Part shown: one piece after another, positions 10,675 through 21,458 of the stretch
Layout: each line of letters begins with the position of its first letter
Numbering within the stretch: the first letter of the stretch is position 1
Assembly: GCF_000005505.3 (NCBI RefSeq)
Contig: NC_016131.3
Span: 58,141,355-58,205,354, forward strand
Reading direction: 5' to 3'
Length of the DNA stretch: 64,000 nucleotides
Source of the DNA: Brachypodium distachyon
Taxonomy: Eukaryota > Streptophyta > Magnoliopsida > Poales > Poaceae
The notes under the pieces: model-generated
What the model was told of the DNA's origin: nothing
Seen by the model: the letters and a program-made list of their open reading frames with translations, nothing else
Database searches by the model: none
Position numbers and translations under genes: made by a program

Positions 10675-11796
10675 TCACGACAAAAGATTGCACATGGTTG
10701 CATGCACGCAAGGGATATCTGGAATGCAGAAGCTCGCATAGGGAAAGACTTCACTAAATTCGCAAGGCTGCTTGAGCACCTTCCTGGATCGTCCTGACTT
10801 GAGTTCGACCATGTACACACCAACATCTGTGCCCACCAAAATTACATGGGTGACATCCATGAAGCCATACGCACGCATAATGTTCGGCATACTAGACAAT
10901 GTTGGGACCGAGAGGGCGGCATCAGGGAGCAGCATCACGAGATCAATTACCTTGTGTTGTGCCCATCCGACGGCTCCTTCAGGACCAGTCTCCCTTGACC
11001 ACAGGGTTATGTTTGTGTTATTCAGGCAAGCGAATCCCAACCCGCCGTCTTCTGTTTTAATGAGTTCCCCTCCATTGAACATGACCGGCTTCTCAAACGC
11101 TGAAAAATCAAGTGTGGCTAGTTGGTACTTGAGGATCTGATTTCCACTGCTGTTGAAGTAGAGCCCATCATCGACAAGGATGCTAGGCATATTCAAGCCA
11201 GAGGCACCGAGATGGGCAAAAGAGGTGAGCTCGCTCCACCCGTCGGTCTCCGATGAGTATAAGCACGCGGATGTGACTCTGCTCTCCCATCCGGTAGACA
11301 GGACGGCCACAACACGGAACGGTCCTCCTTGCACTTGGCAACCACGGTGGTCACAGCCTTCGGCGGCGCAGAGCAGTGCCATGCTGAAGCACGCAATGGG
11401 ATCTATGCGGTACGGCCAGGCCACACGGCGCTCGTCGCCTGTCATAGGGTCCCAGACGAGGAATTCGAGCCCCCCTCCGATCTCCATGCCGTCGGAGCAG
11501 AAGAGCACGCGGCCGTGGCGGCAGTCCATGGCAACCCAGCTGCGAATGTCAGCCTCGGCAGGTTGAAAGGCGGAGGTGGGGACGAATCGGCAGTCTCCTC
11601 GAATGTTCTGGAACAATCCCAGGACGGGAGACGTCCCATGGCGCTCCCGGTAGCGGCGGCGGAACCCGCGGTTGGCGAGGATTCCGCGCCACGGCTTGCA
11701 GACGGCGGAGGCACGGACGAGGTGCTCTGGCTCGTCCGGCGGAAGGCGGAGGAATACCTCCTCGAGGAGCTCGGTCAGCAGCACCGGCGGCGGCAT
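10675..11796 (-). CDS. F-box protein, copy B
   Basis: The ATG at 11794-11796 opens 373 codons, starting MPPPVLLTELLEEVFLRLP. Residues about 5-50 form the F-box (LPPDEPEHLVRASAVCKPW). Next come the family motifs VAMDCRHGRVLF, FLVWDPMTGDERRV, a CDHRGCQ segment, ACLYSSETDGW, GLYFNS and VGVYMVELKSGRSRKVL. The upstream extension of the frame is only leader. F-box proteins of this kind bind Skp1 through the F-box and present targets to an SCF ubiquitin ligase; the target here is unknown. The other copies have CCAG|GT after the CIP residues; here position 10718 makes it CCAG|AT. The likely donor is lost and the ORF reads through to end ATMCNLLS. It is one of two undamaged copies. Expression cannot be judged. 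Confidence 0.8.
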   Translation of the reverse strand: MPPPVLLTELLEEVFLRLPPDEPEHLVRASAVCKPWRGILANRGFRRRYRERHGTSPVLGLFQNIRGDCRFVPTSAFQPAEADIRSWVAMDCRHGRVLFCSDGMEIGGGLEFLVWDPMTGDERRVAWPYRIDPIACFSMALLCAAEGCDHRGCQVQGGPFRVVAVLSTGWESRVTSACLYSSETDGWSELTSFAHLGASGLNMPSILVDDGLYFNSSGNQILKYQLATLDFSAFEKPVMFNGGELIKTEDGGLGFACLNNTNITLWSRETGPEGAVGWAQHKVIDLVMLLPDAALSVPTLSSMPNIMRAYGFMDVTHVILVGTDVGVYMVELKSGRSRKVLKQPCEFSEVFPYASFCIPDIPCVHATMCNLLS

Positions 11797-11888
11797 GGCG
11801 CGGCGGCGGAGACGAGGGTTTTGGGTGGTTGAGGGATTAGGGAAGAACGCGAGCACGGATCAAAGTAGGTGGGTTGCTGCGCTGGATT

Positions 11889-11939
11889 CTAAGGGGAGAG
11901 CTCTTCGACGAGTCCGCCCATCTTCGCCGGCGGCAGCAA
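11889..11939 (-). promoter_or_regulatory. Upstream ORF relic in the leader of F-box copy B
   Basis: The 51-base frame seen in copies A, C and E is kept here with the same stop position, but its ATG is TTG (11937-11939). An internal ATG would give a shorter peptide, MGGLVEELSP. If the upstream ORF restrains translation, copy B should be the least restrained of the array. Confidence 0.5.
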
Positions 11940-11989
11940 GGTGCGACATGGTGTGTGTTTGAGGAAGAGAGAGGGCTTGGCTGTGCGAC

Positions 11990-13388
11990 ATGGTTGAGTT
12001 CAAGCAGCCGGGAGGGTCTGCGGGTGGGACCCGAAAGTCAGTGAGAGCGGGAGTACCATTCATTTTTCTTTTCCATTTTTTTTTGCGGGGATTATTTTTT
12101 TTTCATTTTGAAATTCGCAGATATCTAACCATGTCTTTTTTTTAGCTTAAGACGATTGATTTCCGTCGCTCGATTAGTAGAAAGAATTATAAGAAAATCG
12201 GACTCAAAACCATACCATGCACGGCTTGTTCTGGAAAAACTGCGCGACAAACCCTGGCAGCAAAACACAACAAACTAAAGAAACAAGTTGCAACCGCAAA
12301 AGTGAAACCCCTCCCGTTCCAACGATGTCAAACATGGAACAGATCCTTGCGCCAAAAGAAGGTAGGCAACAGTAGACTTCTTCGACGACCGGATCGAGCA
12401 AAGAAGAGGCTGACTCGATAGGAACAACTCGTGCATCAGCTGGCCCACGCTGCACGAAGCCACAATCCCTGGGCAATACCGCCGCTGCAAACTACACCAC
12501 CGCCGGATGAGGGCTCCAGAGGCAACGCCACCGTTACCCTATCCGGAAGGCACGACATCTGATGGCGCCACCGTTTTCATCCACAACCACTACGAACCCA
12601 CCACGGACAGGAGCAACTCTGCAGCAAACCAGGCCACCACACTGCCCAACCATCACTGGCCAAGGCGCCATTACCGCCCCACGCGCCGGATCCGCACCTC
12701 CATCAACGTTCCATGGCGCCGCAAGCACTCCAGCACCAGATCCGGCAGCCCCCGCCTCGAATCCGGTGACACCGGCCGCGGATCTGCACCTTTGGCCATG
12801 GGAGAGAGCAACAAGGCCGCGGCCCGCCCTGCGGCCAACACCGCAAACGAGCGGCTCCGTGCTGGTGCATCCACCGCAGCCCCACATCGAACCTCCTGCA
12901 GTGCTGCTGCAGCCCCCCCCCCCCCCCCCCCCGCGCCACCCCGCACCCGCTCGCCATGGGAGGAGAAAGCACGCCCCGCCGCCACCTTCTCAGGGCGAGC
13001 GCGGCCAGCGGTAGCTAGGTTCCCCGTGTCACCAGAGGAGGGCGACGCGGGGGCTTGGAGAGAACCATGTCTCGAACGAATGTTTCAGACTATCTAAAAG
13101 GCAGTAAATGTCTTAAAAATTAATCAGAACACCGATTCTGCACATGGTGTAACGTTCGGAAAATTTAAATCCAAACCTACATCTGTGGCTCGAGGAACAG
13201 AAAATATGTGCGACAGCTAAAACTGATGTGCTACAGTTCTTTTGCAATGCCGGTATTGCCAAGTATGTAATGATCATAAGATCAAATAGCTGAATTTAAA
13301 TCAGAGCATAGATCAATGACGGATAATTAAGAGAAAAACAATAGCAAAAAAAGAGAAAAAAATCCTTCAAAAAAAATTAAGAGAAATA
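11990..13388. other. Spacer with a GC-rich block and a C20 run; no gene supported
   Basis: From about 12480 to 13080 the sequence is very GC-rich, with open frames in several registers on both strands. The frames are rich in Pro, Arg and Ala without domain motifs. A run of 20 C lies at 12913-12932. The block reads like retroelement or leader DNA, but no ends were found. From 13190 the oxidase 3'-UTR-like sequence resumes. Confidence 0.45.
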
Positions 13389-15547
13389 AAGAACATAGTA
13401 ACCGTTTTTTTTTCCGGGAAATCTATTTTCCTGCCGCACGCGACCTCGCGTTACGCACGTACGCACGCGTTGCCGTCCGATCCCATCGAAGCCATTTAAG
13501 CCAGTCGTTATCTCCAACTGCCCCATTTAAGCCAATCGTTATCTCCAACCGCCGTTCCAAATAGCACAAGCTAGTCATCCCCCACCAACCATTTTTTCTT
13601 ATCCTTTCCCCAGACAGGCTAGCTCCATGAATTTTTCTCTCTCCTTCTCCTCCTACGAGCCACTTCTCCCCTACGCGGTGCTCGCCGGTGCCTCGCGGCC
13701 GCCGTTGTAGACTGAGGAGCGCCGGAGCTTGGTGGGCGTACGTCAAGGGCCGCGCGTATGCAACCGAGGGTGTCGCGAGCGGAGGAGAACTCGAGCTCGC
13801 CATGAGGTCGCAGAGCGTCAGCAGCTGAGAGAAGCTGGTTCGAGCGGCAGTGACAGCGGCGCCTGAGGAGGATCAGGATGAGAACATCGTCTAGCCACAA
13901 GTTGTGAAGTCCTCGGTGCCGTTGATGGGCGCTCGCTTGGTGGCGGCTCCCTCCCATCGTGGTGTTCCATGGAGGAGAAGGGACTTGGCACATCTCACAT
14001 CGAAGCAAGAGCATTGGAGTATCAACATTGTGGTGGGAGAAGAGCTAGCAGGTGTGAGGCGACGGAATGTACAAGTGTGTTGTTCTTACAGTAAGTACTT
14101 CAGGACCGATGGTGCCTTTGACATGCTCGATGAAATGCCCGATTGGATTTGGCGGTTGGTTGTTAGAACATTCATGGGCATTGGCCTCGACGTGCTCGTT
14201 AGAATCCTCTTCTTAATTACAATGTGCACTAAAGTTACTGCCCAAAGTTACCACTATGATATTGATGTAGTTACCCAACAATTAGGTTACAGTTATCATC
14301 GTGCTAGATATAGAGTAACCCACCAGTTGATGGTACAGTTATCAACCTGTCCGGGTTAAAGTTACCATGCCATTATATCTCTCGCAAAGCTACCAAATTT
14401 TGATGTTAAAATAACCACCATGATACTAATATAGTTACCTGGTTTCATCTTACAATTATCACCATATCACAGTTGTAGTTACCATGTTGTCGAAGTTAGT
14501 ACAATGCTCAAACATATCCATGTGTTTATGTAGCGTTAAATCTGATACTAGCTGTGAATAGTCTAGGCCGGTAACTCACATCTTCCTGCTTGATAACTTT
14601 TGAACATGTAAAAAGAGTTCCTACAATATATCCGGACCCAAGCGAGTGGTATCTAGGTTGGTAACTATTTTTGAATAGTACGGTAACTCATGTAGCAGTG
14701 GTCTATTAACTTTCAAGCTTAAGCACGCGTAATCAAAACATAACCAATCGATGTCAATTGTGGTATAGTTTCAAGTTGATAACTACTTGTCGATATTCTA
14801 ATAACTCGTATAGTTATTGGTTGATGAGTTCTAAAATTAAAAAATATTCGAAAACTTCCCAAGTGAGATCAGTTTCCTTTGCCAATAACTCTTTGCGAAT
14901 AGCCCGATAACTTATATAGCTTTGCCGGGATAACCTTTACATTCGGAGAGTAATCAAAACATGTGTAGCTAGATCTAGTGTTGGGACCAATTGTGAATAA
15001 CCCGTTAACTCACATAGTATTGGGTGGTAACTTTTAAGCTTGGAAAAATAGCCAAAACATGTATATATATTTAGCATCGAACCAATCGTAAATAGTTTGA
15101 TAACTCACTTATTGTTGCCTGGTAACTTTAAAGCTCTAAAAAAAGCATCTAACGTCTTCCAAGTGAGTAAAATTTGCAATCTGGTAACTTGTTGTGAATA
15201 GGTTTGGTAACTCACGTGTTTATGGTTGGTAACTTTTGTACTCGATTTTTTTCGCCGAAACATATCCAACCAAGATCTTGTTCTAAAGCTCTCGTCAATA
15301 CGAAATCAATGGTGAAAACGGATTTTAAATCTGACATATGGTTTGACCTACACAATTTTTTAAATTTTCGAATTAGCATTTAATGCATCACTGCTCATAT
15401 TGCAGTGCCCTCTCTCTCTCTCTCACTTCTTCGTGCATGGGAGCATGCGGGAAAAAAGCGGAGGCGGGGGAAGACGTACGGTGCTTATGCTAACTACCGT
15501 ACGGCTGGTATATAGTTCAGTCTTTTTTTTGACCGGGAAGAACATAG
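13389..15547. mobile_element. Non-autonomous Mutator-like element with 10-bp target duplication
   Basis: AAGAACATAG occurs at 13389-13398 and again at 15538-15547. The related spacer near 27030-27080 (inverted) has the uninterrupted sequence GAACATAGAAGTTGACC, so the 2.14 kb between the repeats is an insertion. The ends are weakly inverted: CTATTTTCCTGCCGCACG near the left end against CTATATACCAGCCGTACG read inward from the right. A 9- to 11-bp target duplication with degenerate inverted ends fits the Mutator superfamily. No transposase is present. The left third is GC-rich; the rest holds many GGTAACT and GTTACC motifs. Confidence 0.7.
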
Positions 15548-16574
15548 CAGTTCACCAAGACCAGTTGTTCACTTCGTTAAAAGGACCCAACTTAAAAAGT
15601 AAAACACACCAAGGCTCCACAAGATAACAACAACATTAGCAGACTCAAGTTGATGGAGGTCGCTAGCTGTATTCTCACTGTCTGACAGTCTGACTATGGC
15701 AAACTAGCAATATAAAAAACTGAAAAAGATACAATACAGAGAGCTTAGGAACACGCCGTAGTTCAACATTCACACACACAAGTCAGGTATCTGGTTTTGC
15801 AGTTTTACGAGATTGGTGTTTGGTGTACATATCAGCTCCAGAATGCCCTGACAGGCATGAAAGGAACACAAAAAGTTAAATTTAAATCAGAAACACAGAT
15901 CATGTCTCAAGATCACAAAATAGTACCAAAGAACATATGATTACTATGATGGCTTGCTATAGCAGACTTGAAATAAAACACCTCAAATCAGCATAAGACA
16001 CTAACAAAGCGGATCAAGAGAAAACCATGACAAAGAGTTTAATCCTCAAAAGAAAAGTGTGGGGTTTGGTCTACACAGCAATTTGCTCCTGATTGGCCTT
16101 AAAGGAGCATGGTAATAAATCAATAAATTTCAAGTTATACACAGCAATTTCCAAGGCACGACAAATTAAGGAAAACAAAATTAGGTAGCAGTGAATCACA
16201 GAATATGGAATGTGCCGTTAAGAAGTGAACTTCCTGAAGTTATTTTCACAAGCATAGACAATTTCAGTCGAAATGAAGCTTTAGTTCACAATCTTTTCAT
16301 TTCAAATTCCGAACTGACAATTTGAGCTAAAGACAGGAGGATCATGCTGGGGAGACCAGCTTACATAGAAGCCCTCGTCAGACTACACCAACGAGCAAGC
16401 TACCAAATTAACGACCTCTTAAACAGAGTTCCATAAACCCAGAATAAGTTCAGCAGTACTCTTACATATCCAAATCCACACTTGTGTCAAATCTAACATC
16501 ACTAGCAACACCTCTTCTTCATTCAGAAGCCTTTGCTCTAGCAACTAGAGTTTGCCAACACTTGAAACACCAAT
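15548..16574. other. AT-rich spacer upstream of the 3' end of F-box copy C
   Basis: This spacer resembles 3600-4270 and 23.4-24.0 kb. It includes 15605-15660, shared with about 8740-8790 and 26990-27030. No ORF or RNA gene is recognised. The distal part is probably 3' UTR of copy C. Confidence 0.5.
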
Positions 16575-16792
16575 TCATTGCCCCTGGCCTGTAGAAGCTG
16601 CTTCCACTCCTGAAAGAATTTAGAAAATAAAATCAGCTGGTTTGATTACTCCCAATCACAAGGACCCAAGTCAAACTAACCCAAACAGCACTAGGTAAAT
16701 CGAGAAATAGAAAAAGCCATTAATAGAAGATAAACTTGTAATCTAGAAGAAAACGTCTCTTTCTTGAGAACATATAATCATCATCCATATGG

Positions 16793-17950
16793 TCACATTG
16801 CCAAGTGCCATATGTTGTTATGTGCCATAGATAGATCGCAACAAGAATTGCACATGGCTACATGCACGTAAGGGATACCTGGAATGCAGAAGCTCGCATA
16901 GGGAATGATGTCCATGATTTTGCCGAGCTGCTCAAGCACCTTCCTGGATCGCCCTGACTTGAGTTCAACCATGTAGACACTAAAATGTGCGCCCAGGAAA
17001 ATTACTTGGGCGCCATCCATGAAGACATGCGCACTTATGATGTACGGCACACTACGTGTCAAGAGGGCAGAGTGAGGTAGCAGCTTCATGAGATGAATTA
17101 CCCTGTGTCGTGCCCATCCCACGGCTCCATCAGGGCTGGTCTCCCTTGACCACAAGGTTAAGGTTATGTAATTCAGGGAAGCAAATCCCAACCCACCGTC
17201 TTCCGTTGTAATGAGTTCCCCACCGCACCTGATCAGCTTCTTAAACAGTGACAAGTCAAGTGTGGCTAGTTGGTACTTGACAATGTGATTTCCAACGCTG
17301 TTGAAGTAGAGCGCATTATCCACAATGATACTAGTCATAATCGTATTCTGGCCCGAGGCATCGAGATTGTTAACAGTGGTGAGCTCACTCCACAAGCCAG
17401 TCTCTGATGAGTATAAGCAGGCAGATGTGGCTTTGGTCACCCGTGTCCGTGTGGTAGAAATGACGGCCACGCGGAACGCCCCACCTTGTCCTTGGCAGCC
17501 ATGGTGGTCACAGCCTTCCGTGGCACAGAGCACCGTCGCTGAGAAGCAAATGAGGCTCATGTCCGGCAAGGGGACGCGGCACTCGTTGCCCGTCATAGGG
17601 TCCCAGACGACGAATTCATAATGCACCTTGATGTCCAGGCTTTTGGCGCGGAAGAGGACGCGGCCGTGGCGGCAGTCCATTGCAACCCACTTGCGGAAGT
17701 CAGCCCCGGCAGGTCGAAAGGCGGAGGCAGGGAGGAATTGGCAGCCTCGTCGAATGTTCTGGAAAAATCCCAAGACGGGAGGTGTCCCGTGGAGCTCGCG
17801 GTAGCGGCGGCGGAAGCCGGGGTCGGCGAGGATGCTGCACCACGGCTTGCAGACAGAGGAGGCGCGGACGAGGTGCTCTGGCTCGTCCGGCGGAAGGCAG
17901 AGGAATACGTCCTCGAGGAGCTCGTTCAGCAGCACCGGCGGCGGCGGCAT
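16793..17950 (-). CDS. F-box protein, copy C
   Basis: The ATG at 17948-17950 opens 385 codons, starting MPPPPVLLNELLEDVFLCLP. The F-box covers residues about 5-50, with LPPDEPEHLVRASSVCKPW. MDCRHGRVLF is at about 91-100, VVWDPMTG at 114-121, then GCDHHGCQGQGG, ACLYSSETGLW, ALYFNS, LTLWSRETSPDGAVGWARHR and VYMVELKSGRSRKVLEQL. The likely mature message is spliced: donor CCAG|GTATCC (exon end 16879) to acceptor CTTTCAG (exon start 16609). This gives about 368 residues ending EAASTGQGQ with the stop at 16575. The unspliced frame runs to 16793. This is the best preserved copy and a plausible SCF adaptor; its substrate is unknown. It shares most with copy F and with the first part of copy A. Confidence 0.85.
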   Translation of the reverse strand: MPPPPVLLNELLEDVFLCLPPDEPEHLVRASSVCKPWCSILADPGFRRRYRELHGTPPVLGFFQNIRRGCQFLPASAFRPAGADFRKWVAMDCRHGRVLFRAKSLDIKVHYEFVVWDPMTGNECRVPLPDMSLICFSATVLCATEGCDHHGCQGQGGAFRVAVISTTRTRVTKATSACLYSSETGLWSELTTVNNLDASGQNTIMTSIIVDNALYFNSVGNHIVKYQLATLDLSLFKKLIRCGGELITTEDGGLGFASLNYITLTLWSRETSPDGAVGWARHRVIHLMKLLPHSALLTRSVPYIISAHVFMDGAQVIFLGAHFSVYMVELKSGRSRKVLEQLGKIMDIIPYASFCIPGIPYVHVAMCNSCCDLSMAHNNIWHLAM

Positions 17951-18049
17951 GGTGCGGCTGCGGAGACGACGGTTTTGGGCGGGTTGGGGATTAAGGAAAG
18001 AGCGCGAGCACAGAGCAGAGTGGCTGGATGTTGTTTCCTGTGCTGGCTG

Positions 18050-18100
18050 CTACAGGGAGACCTCATGGACGAGTCCGCCCATCATCGCCGGCGGCAGCAT
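18050..18100 (-). promoter_or_regulatory. Upstream ORF in the leader of F-box copy C
   Basis: The ATG at 18098-18100 starts a 16-codon peptide, MLPPAMMGGLVHEVSL, ending at TAG 18050-18052, about 100 bases before the main ATG. Its tail resembles the main protein's ELLEDVFL, and an AAAACCCTCG motif precedes both ATGs. It is likely a partial duplicate of the F-box start that now acts as an upstream ORF. Confidence 0.6.
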
Positions 18101-18169
18101 GGTGCGACGGCGGCGGCGTCGAGGGTTTTGGGAGGACAGTGCAAGGTGTGTGTGAGGAACAACACCTTA

Positions 18170-20790
18170 TACCAGTGCCTTGCCACCCTTGGCACCGAGC
18201 TCACATGAGAACAGAACAGCTCCAACTGAACTAACGGTTCGTCCTATTTCAGATTTTACGACACTACCAATCTGAAGGTTCTCCACCGAGTATAGCATCT
18301 GAAATGAAGAAGATAATTATGATTGTCAGAAAACATGTGCCATAGCTAAAACTTATGCGCTACTGTTATTTGACGATGCCAGTATTGCCAAGCATGGAAT
18401 AATCAACATATGAAATAACTGAAATCTAAATCAGAAGCATTGATCGATGATGACGGATAATTAAAAGAAAACACCCCGAGACTCCAGAAGATAGCAACAC
18501 TAGCAAACTCAAGTTGATCAATAGGTCATTGTATTCACACTGTCTGTTTAAGGCAAACTAGCAATAGAAAAAACTGAAGAAAGTACAGTGCATAGAGCTG
18601 CAGAACATGCCGCAGTTGAACATTCACACACAAATCAGGTATCTGCTTTTGCAGGTTTAGAAGATTGGCCATAAAGGAGCAAGTTAATAAATACATATCC
18701 CATGCTTGCTCAAGTTTTTCTTAGGGCTTTGCAGTAGTTCACCAACATATACAAAAATGAGCCAGATAGGTTCCCCTTTCAGAAGAAGAAAAAACAGAGG
18801 AGATTCGATATATTTCCAACTCCAAATTGCCTTGGTATAGACAAGAAATGAACATCAGCTCAATTAAGTGAAATTTAAACCAGAAGGACATATCCAATTT
18901 AAAGATAAGAAATAATTCAAAACATATATAATACTAATTGACCATGACGATTTGCTGTATACGTAGTTAAACAACGCAACCGAAGATAAAACACCTCAAG
19001 ATACCAACAATAGCAGACTCAAGATAATGGACAGATCAATATATCCTCACTGGCTATGCAAAATACAACTATAAGTAGAACAACCTGAAAAGATATGGGC
19101 CATGGACAGCGGGGCGATGAGGGGGGCTCCGCTGGCGAATCCGGGCCCGTGGGACACAGCTGCGGCGCTTCCGGGGGAGATGGGGAGGGCGGCGAGGAGC
19201 TCCTCGTCAGACAGCTGCCGGAGAGATGGGGGAGCGAGGGCGGCGGCGCTGGCCCGAACCCTAGCGCTGGGAGCAAGTGGAGGGGAGGGAGGGGGTCGGG
19301 GCCTCGGGGGTGAGAGTTTGGATTTTTTTTTTCATGAGGGATTGGAGGCGATGGGAATTTGCCCTTAAATATGGTGTGCCCTAGTGGTATTTCCATAAGT
19401 GGCGGGTCGAGAAGCTCTTGAAGCTGGTCGACTAGTTTCTCCATTTGTACTACGAGAAGCTAAAGCTGGAAAAAAGCCCTTAAGTAATTTTCCCTTCTTT
19501 TCAGCTCGTGGTTTCCTGGGACCCAGAAGCTGTCCAAAAGCTGAAATGACGAGGGCCTACATATTACAATCCATTGCAGAAATAGAGACCAACGATAAAG
19601 CTACTGAATAAACAACTTCTTAGACAAAATTCCATATATAAACCAAGACTTAGACCAACAGTAATCTCACAGATCGAAAGCCACAGTTGTGTTATATATC
19701 AAACACCAGACTGTCACATCCCCCTTGATCCAGAAGCTATTGCTCCAGCAAAGAAATTGATGTAGACTTCAAACGCCAACTCATTGGCCATGGCGCGAAG
19801 AAGCTACTTCAATTACGGCAAGAATTTAGAAAATACAATCAGCTGATTTATGAATTGCCTCAATATGCATTTTCCCTACTAACCAACAAACCACACATAC
19901 TAGCAAAAAAAAAGTACTAGGTAAATCCAGAAATGCACAAAATCATTAATAGAACATGAACTTGAAATCTAAAAGAACACATTTCTTTCTTGAGAACATA
20001 TATCATCATCAATATGGTCACATCACCAAGTGCCATATTTTTTATGCTTTTATGTGCCATAAATAGATTGCGACAAAGAATCGCACAGGTTACATGCACG
20101 CAAGGGATACCTGGAATGCAGAAGCTCGCATAGGGGGAGACTGCCCTAAATTCGCAAGGCTGCTTGAGCACCTTCCGGGATCGTCCTGACTTGAGTTCGA
20201 CCATGTACACACCAACATCTGTGCCCACCAAAATTATGTGGGTGACATCCATGAAGCCATACGCACGCATAATGTTCGGCATACTAGACGATGTTGAGGT
20301 CGAGAGGGCACCGTCAGGGAGCAGCGTCACGAGATCGATTACCCTGTGTTGTGCCCATCCCACAGCTCCATCAGGGCTGGTCTCCGTCGACCATTGGGTT
20401 AAGGTTGAGCCACTCAGGCTAGCGAATCCCAACCCACCTTCTTCTGTTTTAATGAGTTCCCCATTGCCCATGACCGGCTTCTCGAATTCTGACAACTCAA
20501 GTGTAGCTAGTTGGCACTTGACAATCTGATTTCCGTTGCTGCTGAAGTAGAGGGCATCATCCACAAGGATACTAGGCATATTCAAGCCCCAGGCAGCGCT
20601 CGCTCCACCCGTCAGTCTCCGATGAGTATAAGCATGCGGATGTGACTCTGCTCTCCCATCCCACAGACAGGACGACCACAACACGGAACGGTCCTCCTTG
20701 TCCTTGGCAACTGCTCTGGTCACAGCCATCCGTGGCGCAGAGCACTGCAATGCTGAAGACGACGAGTCCGTCATCAGGTCCCAGACGATA
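18170..20790. repeat. Segmental duplication unit II, copy 2 (partner 8420-11400)
   Basis: It starts in the shared CCACCCTTGGCACCGAG sequence and runs through the spacer and the GC-rich fragment to F-box copy D. It lacks both small insertions of the first copy and gives their empty sites. It ends abruptly inside copy D at about 20.79 kb, where a plus-strand fragment of another F-box gene is joined. Confidence 0.8.
19040..19450 (-). pseudogene. GC-rich fragment of an unidentified gene, copy 2
   Basis: Second copy of the 9440-9860 fragment. The minus-strand frame with DEELLAALPISPGSA and SHGPG is kept, with further residues through APLSMAHIF before a GT. A longer 141-codon ORF in another frame is proline-rich and not conserved with the first copy, so I treat it as chance. 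The parent gene is not recognised. Confidence 0.4.
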
Positions 20791-20795
20791 CGTTC
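20060..20795 (-). pseudogene. F-box protein gene, copy D (5' truncated)
   Basis: Homology to copy B starts in the VWDPMTG region (here VWDLMTD, about 20.79 kb) and runs to the end. The segments NIMRAYGFMDVTH and VGVYMVELKSGRSRKVLKQPCEF are near identical to copy B. The F-box and the start are missing. A deletion of about 20 bases near 20595 (copy B has GAGATGGGCAAAAGAGGTG there) shifts the frame between the middle and the C-terminal part. The long ORF through it (to 20903) is a composite of shifted and antisense reading. CCAG|GTATCC is kept, unlike copy B. Confidence 0.8.
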
Positions 20796-21458
20796 ATACT
20801 GCTGGCTGGAATCGACAGCCTCTACAGTTGTTGCCACGCTTTCTCCCCGTGGAATCATATAAAAAATGACCACCGCGTCGTCCTCCATGGCGGCCTCATC
20901 CACTGGCTGCCAAGGAACAGAAATGGCGACACGGCCGTGATCCTCAGCTACGACGTGGCCATGGCGACGGCAGGCTCGGTGAAGCTCCCGCAGGCCAGCT
21001 AATGCAAGTTGGACCAGCTCCAGCTGACGCCGTCCCCAGACGGCAAGCTGCTAAAGCTGCTCGCCGCCGACAGCGAGTTGGTGATATCCGTGTGGTTGCA
21101 GCTCCCCGTGGGCGGCGGGTGGACGCTGGAGGCCGTCATCCATGCGGAGGAGAAGCTGAGGGCACTGCTGGATCATCCTCCTAACATTCCTCTCGGCGGC
21201 CTTAAGTTCCTGGGCCATGGGGAGAAGAGCGGCGTGGTGCTGCTGCAGGTAGGTAGTAATGCCGGCGTCCTTGACTTGGAGACCAAGGAGAAGTGTAGGC
21301 AGCAGCACGACGCATCCTCCTTGCTATTCGAAGTCGGCATACCGTCTCGACTGCAGGCCATGAAAATCTTTTCCTTTCCCAGCGGGCCATCTTCAGAAAG
21401 TGTTGAGAATATGGAAATCCCATTGCTTTTTGACCCTGAACCCAGAGGTTCTTGATTA
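20796..21458 (+). pseudogene. C-terminal half of a different F-box gene, head-to-head with copy D
   Basis: The plus strand reads AFSPWNHIKNDHRVVLHGG, then LIHWLPRNRNGDTAVILSYD, then TAGSVKLPQAS. An in-frame TAA follows at 21000-21002. The same frame then goes on with DQLQLTPSPDGKLLKLLAAD, VISVWLQLPVGGGWTLEAV, a VLDLETKE motif and the ending LLFDPEPRGS. This is the C-terminal, non-F-box half of a rice/wheat-type F-box family distinct from the array. It lacks an N-terminus, has an internal stop and points away from copy D, so it is a fragment joined at a breakpoint. Its tail recurs at 2099-2161. Confidence 0.7.

Larger units (their letters stand above)
8420..11400. repeat. Segmental duplication unit II, copy 1 (partner 18170-20790)
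   Basis: The stretch starting CCACCCTTGGCACCGAG, the oxidase 3'-UTR relic, the spacer, the GC-rich gene fragment at 9440-9860 and then F-box copy B recur in the same order at 18.17-20.79 kb with copy D. This copy carries a Stowaway MITE at 8905-8986 and a second insertion at 9964-10190. Both are absent from the partner. Confidence 0.8.

Noticed and set aside
11329..11832. Plus-strand ORFs opposite the F-box genes
   Set aside because: They are antisense shadows of the GC-rich F-box coding strand and recur wherever a copy is present.
12507..13097. Long plus-strand ORF in the GC-rich block after F-box copy B
   Set aside because: It is rich in Pro, Arg, Ala and Ser, is matched by open frames in other registers and on the other strand, and contains the C20 run. 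No domain is visible.
19019..19444. 141-codon proline-rich ORF
   Set aside because: The frame is not conserved in the duplicate at 9440-9860, while a different frame is.
19917..20903. 328-codon ORF as an intact protein
   Set aside because: It joins a truncated, frame-shifted F-box copy to antisense of another fragment and has no F-box. It is treated as a pseudogene.
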